64,000 nucleotides of DNA from Setoptus koraiensis. Taxonomy: Eukaryota; Arthropoda. Made by a program: the position numbers and the translations under genes. Location of the stretch: contig CM106585.1 of assembly GCA_048013815.1 (NCBI GenBank), positions 7,874,001 through 7,938,000 on the forward strand, read 5' to 3'. Within the stretch, counting starts at the first letter, position 1. Each line of letters begins with the position of its first letter. Under the pieces are notes generated by a model. That model made no database searches. It was given only the letters and a program-made list of their open reading frames with translations, and was not told the DNA's origin. Positions 10,768 through 22,780 of the stretch are shown one piece after another.

Positions 10768-11627
10768 CTGGATGGTTGATGGCGATTTGTGATTGCGACT
10801 TTGGTCGATTGGTGGTCAGAGGTGTTATTGTTTGTTTTGCTGTTTGCAAGCTTGTGACAGTTCTTTCTCGAGTGGTGATGATGGTCGGCCGACGATGAGG
10901 CCGGCAACTGGTTGTTGATGAAATAATTAAACGAGTAATTGTAATAGTGTTTTGGACATTTGAATGTGCGCTCGACAACTATGAGTTGCTCCAACGATTT
11001 AAGCCACAAATTGTGCCAACGATACTCGGCTCTGTTGATGCAATTCTCAATTGATTTCAGCTGTTTCAATTTGTATCTATAGATGGACTTGATTTCTTTT
11101 TTTGTTTTGCTGGCGTGCTCGAGGGAGCAAATTTGCTGATTGCAATTGCTGCTGCTGCTGATCGGCAATTGGTCTAATTGGCTGCCAATTGATGCTTGTG
11201 TCTTGGTATTATGAGGCTTGTTTGGGGCTGTTGTTGTTGGCTGTAAATGGTCGCTCAAATAGTGCTCTTGTTGTGATAAATTAATTTTGTTTGCCTCAAT
11301 GCCAATAAGCGATGTAAGATTGTCTTGGTCGTCTTGTGACTGATTCAACAACAATAGCAAATCGTGAGTATCTGACTCGACCTCTAACACTTGGCTGTCC
11401 AATGTTTGCTCTTGTTGGCCGTTTTTGGCTGTATTTTGGCTTGGTGTGTCTGTGGCGGATTCGTTGCCCGATTGCCAGCACGATGACACATTCGAGGATG
11501 ATGCTGTTGTTGTTAATGTGTAATAACTGTTTATTTCCAAATTGAGCTCTTGTTGTCGTTGCTCAAATAGACGCCTGATCTCTGTGGTGAACTTGTAACC
11601 AACACGTTCCACTTCTCGTTGCAGCGA
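10768..11627 (-). CDS. Internal exon: coiled-coil or spectrin-repeat-like segment
   Basis: Opened in phase 0 after the acceptor ...CAACAATTAG at 11628, ending at the donor TCCAG-GTGAGT (10768/10767) two bases into a codon, which the next exon completes as Ser. It starts with an amphipathic helix (SLQREVERVGYKFTTEIRRL, continuing FEQRQQELN). A Ser/Thr/Gln/Asp-rich linker follows. A second helix (YRYKLKQLKSIENCINRAEY, then RWHNLWLKSLEQL) has Trp residues and spacing typical of spectrin-like repeats. The exon ends with His/Asn/Ser-rich sequence. Helices with this pattern occur in spectrin, nesprin and Dbl-family proteins; I cannot assign one. It is the best folded part of the large gene. Confidence 0.6.
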
Positions 11628-12899
11628 CTAATTGTTGTCGTGGGCCATCAATTACAGTGACGATAACATAAATGGTAATAACATAAATATGGTGATAATA
11701 CAAATATTAATTAGTAATCAGTGTAGGCTGGTATGTATTGTTCAACAGGTGATTTGGGCCGGTGTTGGCAGATTTGGCGCGAATGACAAAATTGCGATTT
11801 TATAATCTGTTTACTGTCTTATTTTATCTTTGAACTTTATGTTGTGGTTTGTGTTGCGAGACAGTTGAAAATAAAAATAAATGACGACGACACAACAAAT
11901 ATCATTTATGAGAATGTGTGTCCACTGCAACAAGTTGAAACAAGTTGGGCAAATTTTGTGAGAGTCGATGCTTTTCGGTGGTTACTGTAAGTTTGTGCGT
12001 TTGGTCTTGTAATGATTCTCGCCAATTGCACTCACGACGACGACGACGACAACAACAAAATGTTTCATTGTGCACACAAGTTTTGTCGTTTGTTTGTTTG
12101 TGTTTGTGTCACAACAGCAACAACAACAACAGCAGCAGCAGCAACAACAAGTGAATATAACAACAACGACAACAACAGCGCAACGTTGTCTAACTATCTG
12201 CCGTGAGCAGCAACCATGTTACATATCATGTTTAGACGAACAATTTTACATTTTAAAGGTGGAGTTTAAAGTTTAGAGTTGCGCATGCGCCCTCGACAGC
12301 ATGCGTTACGTAATGGGCAAGAAAAGTTGGCGTTCGTTGCATTCGGTTGTTTCGTGCTGTCGAAATGACTCACTAGTTGACTTGTAAGCCAGAGCGTGGT
12401 GAAAAAGTATGAAAAAACAGTATTTTCGTCGACTGTCATTGTATTTAACTATCGTAAGAGGCGCTGCAACAACCATTCGACAAGCAAGGCACAATTGAGC
12501 GATAATTGAGCGAAAACGATACGTTGCGTAACATGCGTTGATCAACTTTAGTTATTGTTGGCCGATTGCGGTTGGCGGAATATCGACACTCGTCGATATA
12601 ATGTCGATAATTCATTAAACATGAACAATATAATTATTGTGTTTAACATGATTATATTTGCGAGTTGCAACAAATGAAACTGGCCAAACAAAAGTTTCGT
12701 TACAAGACACACAATCGATTTGCGACTAAACAAACTAATTTGTAACACACACACACACACACAAACTAATTGCGGCGACAGGTATCGCATGGCGGCCGTG
12801 GCACAGATAGCGCGCGACCATGCTTAGGCGATCTAATTAGCCCAACCTAATTAGTGTTGCATAACAGTGTGTGCGTAGCCTGCACTGGATGGGATACAG

Positions 12900-12968
12900 C
12901 GGTTACGTAACGGTTACACAACGGTTACACAACGGTTACATAACGGTTACATAACGGTTATATATAAA
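12900..12968 (+). promoter_or_regulatory. Five tandem bZIP-like sites next to a TATA box
   Basis: Five 11-base units (CGGTTACGTAA, CGGTTACACAA twice, CGGTTACATAA twice) at 12900-12954 are followed by TATATAAA at 12961-12968. TTACGTAA and TTACATAA are the known PAR/E4BP4-type bZIP site and a variant. A GC-rich, repeat-free stretch follows where transcription would start (about 12990). No coding frame is evident downstream, so if it is a promoter it would drive a noncoding or unspliced transcript antisense to the large gene. Confidence 0.4.
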
Positions 12969-13240
12969 CTGGCCGCTGCCGCGAAAAGTCTCCGGGCAGC
13001 TGGAGTCGTTTTCGGGAAATCTCGGCTTGTGAGCTTGTGCCGATGAGAGCCGAATGAGCGCTCAACGCATGCTGTTGGGTTTGCTGAAAAGTTTCTCATA
13101 ACATTTAGCTAACCTTACACAGCCGATGATGGAAGCGAGCCGAGCGAGGGATAATCGCGTCTGTTGCCCTCTCTCACACTCTCACTGTGACAGATTCTCG
13201 GACAGACTCAATCGGAATCGGATAGACCGAGTCAAACAGA

Positions 13241-13296
13241 GCGCGTCGGACAGAGCGCGTCGGACAGAGCGCGTCGGACAGAGCGCGTCGGACAGA
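13241..13296. repeat. 14-bp tandem repeat, 4 exact units
   Basis: Unit GCGCGTCGGACAGA, four exact copies, with partial copies on both sides. Confidence 0.9.
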
Positions 13297-15215
13297 GCGA
13301 GCATCGGCGCAATTGGAGCGTCCGCGCGACGCCGAAAGGAAGCCAGTGTGTTGCTTGCTAAGCTAATAATAGCTAATGATTGAGCCGTTGTTGCGTCAAA
13401 CAACAAGCTGCACACTGATCGCTAATCGATAGCTCGATATCGGCGCCACTAACACGATGATTAGGATCATTATGACGACTATTACGCTGCAATGCGAGCA
13501 AACGAGCGCACTCTACCTGTTCACTCTTATGTAACTGTTGGCCGCTTCACTCTTATGTAACTGTTGGCCGCTTCACAATATAAACTCTTATGTAACAAGT
13601 GCAAGCTGCCAAGACACTCTCACAAGTTGTCTTGTCAGTGCTCACCAGCTTTTGTTGGCCTGAGAGTGTCGGCCGGGCAACCGCTCAACAGCGACAGCAA
13701 CAGCAAAAGGCTATAGCTGCCAGCTTTACAAGTGTTAGTGGCCGTAGCTGGCACAACGATACAGGCACAAGTTTGCTTTGGCTGGCCGATGCGAGTAATG
13801 CGAGCCGATTGTTCCGATTGCCCCCATAACAACTGTTTGTGTGTTGCGTAATTACCTGTTGTTGTTGTTGTTGTTGTTGGCTGCTAACTGTATTAGTCAC
13901 GATCTGGCTCGCTGTCTCGCTGTCTCGCTGTGTTCAGTGTGAGTGTGTGCTGCCAGTTACAAATGTCATTAGCTAACGGTATTATCATCATCATCATCGT
14001 GGTCGCTCTAATTCTTCGCCTCCTCTAATGACCGTTGCAGCGGGTGTCGCCGTGTCAACTGCGCCGACAACACTGGTCAAGCAACACTTTTCCAGCCGCA
14101 ACCAAACGACCCACAGAAACCGAACGACACCGACAGAGCCGAGAGAAACCGACAGAGCAGAGAGAAACCGACAGAGCCGAGAGAAACTGAACGACACCGA
14201 AAAAACCGAGAGAAACCGAAGGTAACGCAGCCAAGGAAACGCATTGAGAGGAAAGGCGGCGAAATTGATCGCACAATTGATGAGATCCATCGCTTGTGTT
14301 ATTGTCTCTATTGGCAGCGGGCGGCGGGCAGCGGGCAATTGGTGTCGGTTGGCGCCGTTTGCACCAAGCGAAAGCGATCAAAACATCGCCAACAAAACAG
14401 TGTAAGTGCAAGCGAGATTATCGGACACAAACACAACGGTCGATGATGCGGTTACATGACGTAATTACATAGTACAAAGTGACATGATCCCGCCAACGAT
14501 CCACTTCACCTGTCATCGGCGCACCGGTGAGCTGTTCGATCGCACACACAGTTTACGAACGCCGTTTTATCTGTCTGTTTTTATCTGTTATCTGTCTCAT
14601 CCAGTTTATCTGTTATTTTTATCGACTGTGTGTGTTATCAAATTAAATCAAGCACTTAGCTCACTTACACACAATCTGGCAAGTCGCAAGCAATGTAAAT
14701 ACGGCCACAAAAGCCAACAGTTGGTTTAATTAACTCATTTCCCATAAAGTCAATTAATAGCGCGGCGCAAGTGGCACTAATCGCTAAAAACGACGAGAGG
14801 CGCTCTCTTCCTGTCGAGCTCTTTGTCTATTTTGCTTGCGTGTGTGCGCCGTTGAGTGGCCACAATTGACTGGCGAGTCAATTCTGTTTCAATTGAACGG
14901 CAACAGCAACGGCGACGGCCAGACAGGTGTCAATTGCACTTGTTATTTCCGCTTCCGTTAAGTGTGCTCGCCGCTGACGGAGTGGCCAGCCAGCGATAGA
15001 GAGCCAGCGACAGCGAGCCACTGTCTGACTGGTGGGCAACGGGCGCGCAATTGTCGGCACATTTATCACGTTTGAAACGATGTGAAAATGAAAATATTGT
15101 TACATGACATTATGTGATAATTAGGCGCACAATGTGACAGTTTTTTCATCATTTATCATTCGATCTAATTCGCTGCTCAGCGTGACTCGCCCGACGGACC
15201 GTTCTCCATTGTGCG

Positions 15216-15245
15216 AGCCGAAATTTTCCGCGGAAAATTTCGGCT
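15216..15245. repeat. 30-bp perfect palindrome
   Basis: The left half is AGCCGAAATTTTCCG and the right half its exact reverse complement, with no spacer. The centre TTTTCCGCGGAAAA resembles a two-fold protein site or a cruciform-forming sequence. Nothing else in the neighbourhood explains it. Confidence 0.85.
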
Positions 15246-15841
15246 GTTCGGTTTCACCTGTCGCTCGTATGTGCCGTCGCTCGCATCTGTTGTTGCGCTG
15301 TTGTCGCGCTGTTGTCGAGCCGTTGTTGCGGTTGCATGAGGAGCCGGCGAAAAGCGGAGAAATTGTGCGAATTTCGCGTGATATCAGAGTGTCTAGGCAC
15401 GGGCCGACAGGCAGACAGCGAGCGAGCGAGAGACGCCAAAAATGACAAAAGTGGCGCATTTAATTTTAACGCTCCGACGATTCGCTCTTCGTACGTCCGC
15501 TTCCTATTTGGCCCGGGCTGCGTGCTGTTGGCTGGGCTGGCAGTTGTACTGCCGCCCTCTGCCCATTACGTAATGATGCTGCCACTGCGGCCAACACACT
15601 GACAGTTGGCCAGCCAGTCAACAAGTGGCTGCCGTTTCGTGCCGTCGGCCGCCCAAATGGGCCGAATCTGGCGCGTTGCCATGGCCGCCGCCGCCGCCGC
15701 CGCTGCCAGAATAAAAGAATATATATGTAATAAATGGACCGGCCGTCGCTCATGCGATTACAAATGGCGCCACTATAATTAGCCGGCGTAGCATGGCCGC
15801 GGCGGTTATTTATCAAATAAGTGGAGCCGCTGCTGTTACGT

Positions 15842-15889
15842 AACTCTCACAGTGCGCAACTCTCACAGTGCGCAACTCTCACAGTGCGC
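15842..15889. repeat. 16-bp tandem repeat, 3 exact units
   Basis: Unit AACTCTCACAGTGCGC, three exact copies and one diverged copy after them. Confidence 0.9.
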
Positions 15890-16184
15890 AACTTTCACAA
15901 TAAGCAACTCTCGTAATACGTAACAAGCAACTCTCGTATAATACGTTATAAGCAACTATCATATAATACGTAATACGCAGCTCACAGTGAGCATTTGGCA
16001 GTGCGCAACCGTCCGCTGCCAGTCATAATAGCTGTCATAATGGCAATACTAATGATAATAATAATACTAACAATAATAGTGATAATAATAGTGTTGTTGT
16101 TACGTAACGCGGCGCGCTTAGCGGCCAGTTACGTAACAACAATTGTTAGCAGCAGTGGGCAGCGCATATCAGCGCCGCTTCAAC

Positions 16185-16236
16185 GGTCAGCTTCAGTGGT
16201 CAGCTTCAATGGTCAGCTTCAATGGTCAGCTTTAAT
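16185..16236. repeat. 13-bp tandem repeat, 4 units
   Basis: Unit GGTCAGCTTCAAT, four copies with one or two substitutions and a partial fifth. Confidence 0.85.
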
Positions 16237-18023
16237 GGTCAGCGGGCGACGCCGTTGTGCCGGCGCAACCGTCAATGCCGCTCGCCCAAATATTCACTTT
16301 GGCCGCTTTGAGCCGCTCGCAACAAGCCATGTTATGCAATAGCCACATGCACGATAATGGTGACACGTAGGCCTGTGGCATGCGGTTGCACATTGCATAA
16401 AATGCCTGTTACATGTTACATAATAATGACATTACATGCTAACAAGCGCCGTCTCTGTTGGTTTACGTTGGCACATATACAGAAACCAACGGAAACCGGT
16501 GCAGACCAACGAAGACCAATGGCAGAATAGAGAGCCTAGCCAGAGTGAAGAGATGGCAAAAACAAAAGTCAGGTGATCGAGTGATCAGGCGACGAGTGGC
16601 GTGCGTGAGCCAGATACCATAAATACTCTGTGGCAGCTCTGTGGCAGCTCGCAAATACGCAGATATCATGATGATTATGTTATTTCCGGCGCGCTGTAAC
16701 TTCCGACAGGGCAAACAGAGTTTGAGTTATTGCTATCATCGCGCAATGATATTGGCGCATGATGCTGCCGCCGTCGCCGCCGCCGCCGCCGCCGCTCATG
16801 ATTGATGCCGCTCAACGCAAAAACATCGCTCACCTGCCTCATCCATAATCAATTCGACTGGCCGGCAGTCGGTTTATTTCCATGCCCATTACTGCGTTCC
16901 TTTCACCTGTGCTGCCAACGGATGCCCTTTCGATCCGACAACCGACAGCAGCAACAACCGACAACCGACAGCGACCGACGGCAGCAACAGCGACCAGCCA
17001 GGGCAACGGATAATGGGAATATTTGGAATTATTTGCATTGGTTCGGCGCCAATTGGAAAGCGTTTAATGCGTCTAATGCCGGCCAAACTGCTAATCGCCC
17101 GGCAAACATCAACAACAATTTTGCGATCGTTTGCGCGCAATCAAACGTTGAATAGACGTGAGTAGACTCATTCAATGGGCAACATTCAATATGCGAAATG
17201 ATTGATCAATTAGCTAATGCCTCAATTGGCGACTTGTTACATCGGACAGGCGACCCGTTTTGTAATTAGCAATCAGGCCCGCTGATTGGCGTTGCATCAA
17301 TGCCGTTTGTTGCCGTTTGTTGTTGCGAAACGGCGAGTCGGCGAGTCGGCGAGCCTGCGACAACAAACTCAACGAGCCAACAAATTCACAACTTGCGATC
17401 GCTCACAATCGCTCGCTTGCCAAACAAATGAGCCAGTGAGCCGTTTAGTGCCGTACGGTGCCGCAATTATTAATACGGCCGATCGACACCTGAGCGTCGT
17501 TAATTATGCCGCTAACTCGCATCATGACTCGCACCGAGCATCATCAGTATCAGCAACAACAACAACAACAACAACAACAACTGATATTCATATGTTTCGA
17601 GCCACATCGGGCGCGCTTAGCATGGCAGTGTCATGTAACGGCAGCGGTAATGTATCTGCAGCAAATCAGATAACATTATAATATCAGAATAATAGCAGAT
17701 TGTATCTCGAGAGGCCAGCATGGGATTAGAGCTGGATGAAACGTTTGCTTGATTTGCATATTTGGCGCTCACTCACTCAGCCGCTGTAATCGGTGTGTAC
17801 GTATGTCGCTTTCACTGACCCGACAACAAGGTGAGGCGGCCAGTTGAGTGCGTTTGTTTGTTGCCTGGCTACAAGTGCAACAATTAGACGTTAAATCTCG
17901 GATAAACTGGGATAAACGCTGATAACGTGAGTAAATAAACTTAACATCATGTTAACATGATGTAAGCAACCAACTAACACTGCGTTAATGCGCTGATACA
18001 ACAGGCACACACAGATAATTTGC

Positions 18024-18101
18024 GAGGGAGAGAGAGTCAATTCGAGAGTCAATTCGAGAGGGAGAGAGAGTCAATTCGAGAGGGAGAGAGAGTCAAATTG
18101 A
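18024..18101. repeat. 22-bp purine-rich tandem repeat
   Basis: Unit GAGGGAGAGAGAGTCAATTC plus GA; three full copies and one shortened 12-base copy. Confidence 0.8.
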
Positions 18102-18597
18102 GAGAAACAGAAACGTCTCGTTTGGAATGGTCATGAATGGTGCTGCTGATAAACAGCGAAATCTGGATGCTCGTTGCTTGTTTGGCTGTCATCGGCTAGT
18201 GACCAGCCGATACAGTTTTAATTGTAATGCCGGGCATTACATAACAGTAATTGTGTGTGTAGGCAAGTTACTACTAATTGACGCACAAACACATGAACGA
18301 CAAAAACACACAGGTGAGCTGGCGCACAGGTGAGAGCGAGCAACTCGAGTGTTGAAATGAGAGCGATTACGCGTAATATGCCGGCCAGGCAGACAAGCGC
18401 GACAGCCGACAACAATAACTCGTCTCGCTAATGGACACAAGCGGATTAACCAACTAATTGTTGTTGCTCGCAACACACACATACACTGCTCACATGTATT
18501 ACGTATTATTGCTTATCATTACCTGTTCGTGTTGCGTAACAGCGACAACTACAATCGAACGGCTACACTTATATTATTTACACTTGTATTATTATGG

Positions 18598-18629
18598 CCT
18601 CTTTGGCTTGCGTTGAGCAGCCAAAGAGG
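18598..18629. repeat. 11-bp perfect inverted repeat
   Basis: CCTCTTTGGCT (18598-18608) pairs exactly with AGCCAAAGAGG (18619-18629) around a 10-base loop. Confidence 0.7.
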
Positions 18630-18851
18630 GCGAGCGTCGAGCTTCGAGCGGATTAAGTGGCCTGATTGCGCGTCAAATAAATTGTTGTCGCTGTTGCTGT
18701 GGTCAGCAACCAGTTCAATCAGTTAATTGTTGTTGTTATTTGCAAATGACAGCTCACCATTTGACGCCAGTTTGAGTGACGGGCAGGGGAGCGCGGGGCC
18801 TCCTGCGCTCCCTGTCGCCTGCTGGCCCCGTCGAGCCGAGTCAATGACCCG

Positions 18852-18866
18852 GCAACAGCAACAGCG

Positions 18867-18906
<40 letters not shown>

Positions 18907-18909
18907 CGA
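18852..18909. repeat. (CAA)n microsatellite
   Basis: Nearly pure CAA run with a few CAG and CGA units at its ends; the Gln, Thr and Asn frames across it are repeat products. Confidence 0.9.
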
Positions 18910-21900
18910 CGAGCGAGAGAGACAGGCGAGTGTAAATCATGGATGATTCTTCTGGCGGGATAAATAGAAATAAATGTCTTCCCGTTTTCATTGTTACCGT
19001 TGCGGCGGCGGCGGCGCAATGGATTAGAATAGCGCAACAGCGAGCTAACACGACGAGCGACCGGCCAACTGCAAATAACAAACTGAAAAGGTGAACTCAA
19101 AAGAGAAAGCATCGCGCCACAGAATCGCGCCAACAGCGACACACATACATAAAGATTGCGCAATTGTAATTGTAATTCATCTCAGCAGGATCATCCACAG
19201 TTTTGGTTGGCAGCGCACAGCCACTTGTTACCAAAACTAAACCACCTGTTACATTTGGCTAGACACATGATGTGACCTGATGATGTAAGAGTGTGCAAAG
19301 GCAAGACAATAAACACACAGGCACTTGTTGCGTAACTGGTCCGTTTTGTATATTTGTTGTTGGCCGGTTCGTGTGTGTGAGAAACTTGGGCAACTTGCGA
19401 GAGATCAGAATCACACATGTAAATGTAATCTCAATGTGTCAATCATTGTTGCCGGCTCCATTGCACCTGTTGCATACACAAACGCACTGCAATTGATTCA
19501 ATTCTTGGCTTTGTATTGAGGGCTTTAGTTGGTTGTTAGATTAACTGTTGCCAGCTAAAGAGAGAGGGGCCACTAAAGTCAAAAGTCAATAAGCAAGGAT
19601 TAACCGTTCGCTGGCAATTTCTTCCTGACTTCATCTCAACTCGAAAACAGTTGGCTAACAAATAAGCATGCACGTCACAGGCTATGAATAGTGTGTGTTT
19701 ATATTGAGTTGGCGCATTTACTTTTGCCCATGCAGCTCACCTGTTGAGCCACACTGGACAACAGTGGGCACACCAACAACTGACATGACTAACTAATAAT
19801 TTATTTTATTGTGAGACATACGGTTGACATTTGCATACTTACTGCCCACTGCCCACTGCCCACTGTCTACTACCATACATATGAATTGTATACACAAACT
19901 AATATTGCAAACTGATATATTAGACAACAAATTAACAACAACAGCGAACAAATAAATTTCAACAAAACCAATTTGCAATTCAAGTTATCGCGCGCATTTA
20001 TTTACTGCCGCCTCTTGGCTTGGTTTGGTGGCCGTTGCGTTGGGTGCCCGATCAATGTGTCACCCGACACACACACACATTATTCAATTTACAATATAAT
20101 ATAAAAACATTCGCAATACCTTTCGAATGAGCTGCTCGAAGCTACTGTGAGTTTGTTGTGACTTTTTTACGTTCATTCATTGGTCATTTCCTTGTTGTGT
20201 CGGCCACTTGTTTTATTGCTCATTTCACTACTCGTGCCGATGTGTCGCCGGTTGTCCAGCAATCTCGATAGACTCTCAGATCGGATAGAGACCACAATTG
20301 AGAGGCCAGCAGTGAGCAAGTTCAGCAGCTTGTTGGACAATCGGCACTTGGGCCAGCTCCAATGACCTTGAATCATAAACTGGTCAACAGTGCGCTTAAT
20401 TGCAACAACAAACGCATGTAGCAATATCACGATAATTTAGCCAGTAATTTAATAAGATTGATCTAAAGTCTCAACTGACTGATTCAAATATTTCGAATAT
20501 TGTAAGCGTAACGCGCGAACGGTTCTCGCTCACTCATATAATATTCACCTGTTTGCTGTTGGCATGTTGTTGTTCAACTGTTTGCATCGCATGTGCTCAC
20601 TTTTCTCCCTGTTCACCTGTGCAACTCACCTGTGCTCTCAGCTGACAAGTTCACCTGTGCGAGGCATTACTAAAGTGGCTAATTTGCAAACAATGGACAG
20701 CTCGGGGTGCTGCGTACGTCAACGGCTCATGATTGGGCTCACGTGAAGCGCACGTCAGCGAGTGACTCGGTCAAGTTTCAAATCAACATTTTGGCCAATT
20801 TATAAACTGACTTGTGAATTTGAGAACACTGTTAGCGAAGCGAAGCGGCCAACAACACGCCCGTCATGGATGGTCCATTTCAGATCAAAGCGCCATCTAT
20901 GTCCGACGGAAGCCAATAGGAGCCGAGCCAAAGTGGCGCCATCTATTCTAAGGATAGCTTGGCTAGGAAATTGTATTGTATTGTTGTTGCTGTTGCTGTT
21001 GCTGTTGTAGATAATGAGAGTTGAATGAACTCGCCATGAATTCACATGCCGTGTATCAATATCAAAAGTGTATCGCTAATTATGTGTAACAAGCACACGA
21101 TCGCGTAACTCGACTGGCGATCGATGCAAAAAGTTCAAGTGAAATTGTAATTATTGTATATCTCTAATTATCATTATCTGTGTGTAGTGAGTTTTGTCTA
21201 AAAGTTGTTTAAACAGTGTGTTGTATATGGACACAAATACAGTGATAACAAAAAGCGCTCGTGTGATACATTTTAGCGCTTCTGGTTTGCGCGCATGGTT
21301 CGTTTATTGAAAATTGAAGAAAGCAACAACATTAACAACAACCATTATGCCGAGCTGGTGCGTTTTAGAGCAGCATCCAATCGCAACTGCGATGCCCATT
21401 GCAAAGCAAACGAACCATAACCAGACAACAAACAAACAGACATTGCAAACACATATTACGCAACAAACACATATTACGCAAACAGATATTACATAAGCAG
21501 ACATATTATAAACAGACGGAACGTGCCATATGCCCTGCAAACACAGTTGTTGCGATACACATTTGTCGGCTTGGCCGCGAGGTGGGCGCATTTCTGGCCG
21601 ATTTCTAATTGTCGGCAGCTGCAAACGAGTCAGCATGATCCATGTCGAAATAAGTCATCATACCACATATACAATCTTCGCAGTGTGGTCACTCGTGTGG
21701 CCATTGCACAACGTATTACGTAACAGTGTTTGTGTTGCCGGCCAACCTGATACAAGCTTTTGCGCAATAACAAAAAAGTTTTGGCCAACACAAACAAACG
21801 ACGACAACAACAAGTAAGTAGTCGAGTGAAAAGCAACGTAACAGCACGCTACAAACCATTACAACGTAACAACAAATTGTACTTAACAACAAATTGTTTT

Positions 21901-22720
21901 GCTAACCTTGCTAATCGCTCTAAATCGCCTATAACGTGTGTATTATGTAATGCGCGCCACGTTTTTTGGCGTCGCCCATCATTTGTTGAGAGCGGCACAG
22001 CGAAATTGGTTGTGTCCGATGGTGTGTTCTTTGTTTTATTGTGCATGCCAGTTGCCACACACAAACAAACGTTCACGTTTGACATCAACAACGTCGTTGG
22101 CCGTGTCCGAAATCGTCCAAATGGTTGCGCAACAACCATTTGGCCACACTCAACGCGCCCGGCACACAACGCTGCCGACTATAATTAGATGAAGGTAAAT
22201 TGAGAAAATCTTGGTCATTAGCGTCGTTAATCATGCTCTCTTTTGCCGTGTTGCCGTAGTTGTTGTTGTCGCTGTTGCTGTCGCTGTTGGTGTCGTTGTT
22301 GGTGTCGTTGTTGGTGTTGGTGTCGTTGTCGTTGTTGCCGCTGGTGCAGGCGTGCACAGCTAGCAATGGTAATCGTCGGTATTAAATTATTTGTGTTCAA
22401 TGCGAAACATGATACACAAAGTTGTTTGCCCGATCGCTCACCACGGCAACCGATAGCCTCTACGTGGGCCTACGACAGCCATTGAACTGCCAAACATTTG
22501 GCCAGTCTTTGCGATCACACTCCCACAGACAGCAAACAACAGCAACAACAGCAAATATCCGCCACCGAACAAGATTGATGCGGCGTCTGACGTAATTGAA
22601 TTTATCAAAAAAAGATCGATCAAGCTCGTGTGTGCAGTAGCCATGGCAACAGCAGTTCTTTTGCACTCGCTTCCACATGTGACTCGGCTTCGAGCCGACG
22701 TACACATTTCGGCGTCAACA

Positions 22721-22780
22721 TTATTACGTTTTTGTTAGCATTATTACGTTTTTGTTAGCATTATTACGTTTTTGTTAACA
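22721..22780. repeat. 20-bp tandem repeat, 3 units
   Basis: Unit TTATTACGTTTTTGTTAGCA in three copies, the last with one change. Confidence 0.9.

Noticed and set aside
21760-22188. 142-codon plus-strand frame
   Set aside because: Starts at TTG, no homology; antisense frames equally open.
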